This document shows, in pieces, positions 5,459 to 5,656 of a stretch of DNA of 5,656 bases. The stretch lies in contig DATCJU010000043.1 in the NCBI GenBank assembly GCA_036562635.1, forward strand, positions 1 through 5,656, written 5' to 3'. Position numbers and translations under genes: made by a program. The first letter of the stretch is position 1. Every line of letters begins with the position of its first letter. Under the pieces are notes generated by a model, which was given only the letters and a program-made list of their open reading frames with translations, ran no database searches and was not told where the DNA came from. This stretch comes from DATCJU01 sp036562635 (GTDB taxonomy: Bacteria; Actinomycetota; Actinomycetes; Mycobacteriales; Pseudonocardiaceae).

Positions 5459-5516
5459 CGTTCCAGACAGGGGAACCAGGGGCGCACGGCCCGCGACCGG
5501 GGAGAGGGAAGCGCGC

Positions 5517-5656
5517 ATGCACGGCTACGCCGCGAACAAGGACGACCACCTGCGCCGGCTGCGCCGGATCGAGGGCCAGATCCGCGGGTTGCAACGCATG
5601 GTCGAGGAGGACCGGTACTGCATCGACATCCTCACCCAGGTGGCCGCGGCGACCCG
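5517..5656 (+). CDS. csoR: CsoR-family copper-sensing transcriptional repressor (N-terminal 46 residues; 3' end outside window)
   Basis: This is a helical tetrameric repressor that leaves its operator on binding Cu(I). ATG 5517 follows the ribosome site GGAGAGGGA (5501-5509) by 7 bases. The visible part begins MHGYAANKDDHLRRLRRIEG, then QIRGLQRMVEEDRYCIDILTQ, the family's first helix and start of the second (DUF156/PF02583). Cys35 in YCIDILTQ matches the first copper-ligand Cys of CsoR; the later His and Cys ligands lie beyond the window end, so metal specificity (Cu versus Ni or sulfide sensors) cannot be proven. The divergent copper-storage gene and the adjacent TACCCC-type operator favour copper. 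It probably represses itself and csp. Confidence 0.9.
   Translation, partial: MHGYAANKDDHLRRLRRIEGQIRGLQRMVEEDRYCIDILTQVAAAT

Larger units (their letters stand above)
5201..5516. promoter_or_regulatory. Shared control region between csp and csoR (316 bases)
   Basis: No gene is seen here. From the csp side it holds the ribosome binding site (about 5205-5210), an 11-base inverted repeat (5218-5269), G/C-tract candidate operators (5270-5283 and 5314-5323), a GATC-containing dyad (5407-5432), a CsoR-like operator (5443-5458) overlapping a -10-like TATCGT (5456-5461), and the csoR ribosome binding site GGAGAGGGA (5501-5509). On the minus strand a possible csp promoter is TTGGCC with GAGATT 18 bases away (about 5306-5335), spanning the C5G5 palindrome. 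The promoters are weak by pattern. Confidence 0.55.

Overview
The window is very GC-rich, with GTG starts, G/C-ending codons and hairpin terminators that lack U-tracts. This is typical of an actinomycete (Actinomycetota). The protein flavour suggests a Pseudonocardiales-like organism, but that is an impression, not a placement. No mobile element, CRISPR array, tRNA or rRNA was seen.

Layout from left to right. (1) The C-terminal end of a DUF3618-like helical membrane-associated protein (+), closed by a clear hairpin terminator. (2) A 314-base gap with an operator-like 12-base palindrome. (3) An unrecognised 180-residue protein (704-1246, +). (4) A convergent site-2 protease of the M50 family with two CBS domains (1277-2564, -). 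Its second CBS domain is interrupted by an apparent one-base frameshift in a four-base homopolymer at 1591-1594. (5) Divergent from it, an AI-2E-family membrane transporter/permease (2761-3888, +). (6) After a bidirectional hairpin, an HATPase-fold regulator on the minus strand (about 3990-4508) whose ATP/Mg-binding boxes look degenerate. Upstream of it lies a dense cluster of GTCAC pentamers. (7) A copper module: a 19-cysteine four-helix-bundle copper-storage protein (4787-5200, -), with its own UUCG-capped terminator, transcribed divergently from a CsoR-type copper-sensing repressor (from 5517, +, cut by the window end). The 316 bases between them hold a CsoR-like operator beside csoR, G/C-tract candidate operators beside csp, and a long inverted repeat in the csp leader.

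The genes look like mostly single-gene transcription units, not one operon. The one clear functional unit is csp/csoR: when Cu(I) rises, CsoR is expected to release the shared control region so that the cytosolic Csp protein can sequester copper. The left part (membrane protease, membrane permease, small membrane-associated protein) suggests envelope or stress housekeeping, but nothing ties those genes into a pathway. I found no strong case for a wholly new system. The best leads are the protease frameshift, the degenerate ATPase with its GTCAC-repeat upstream region, and the dyads in the copper control region.
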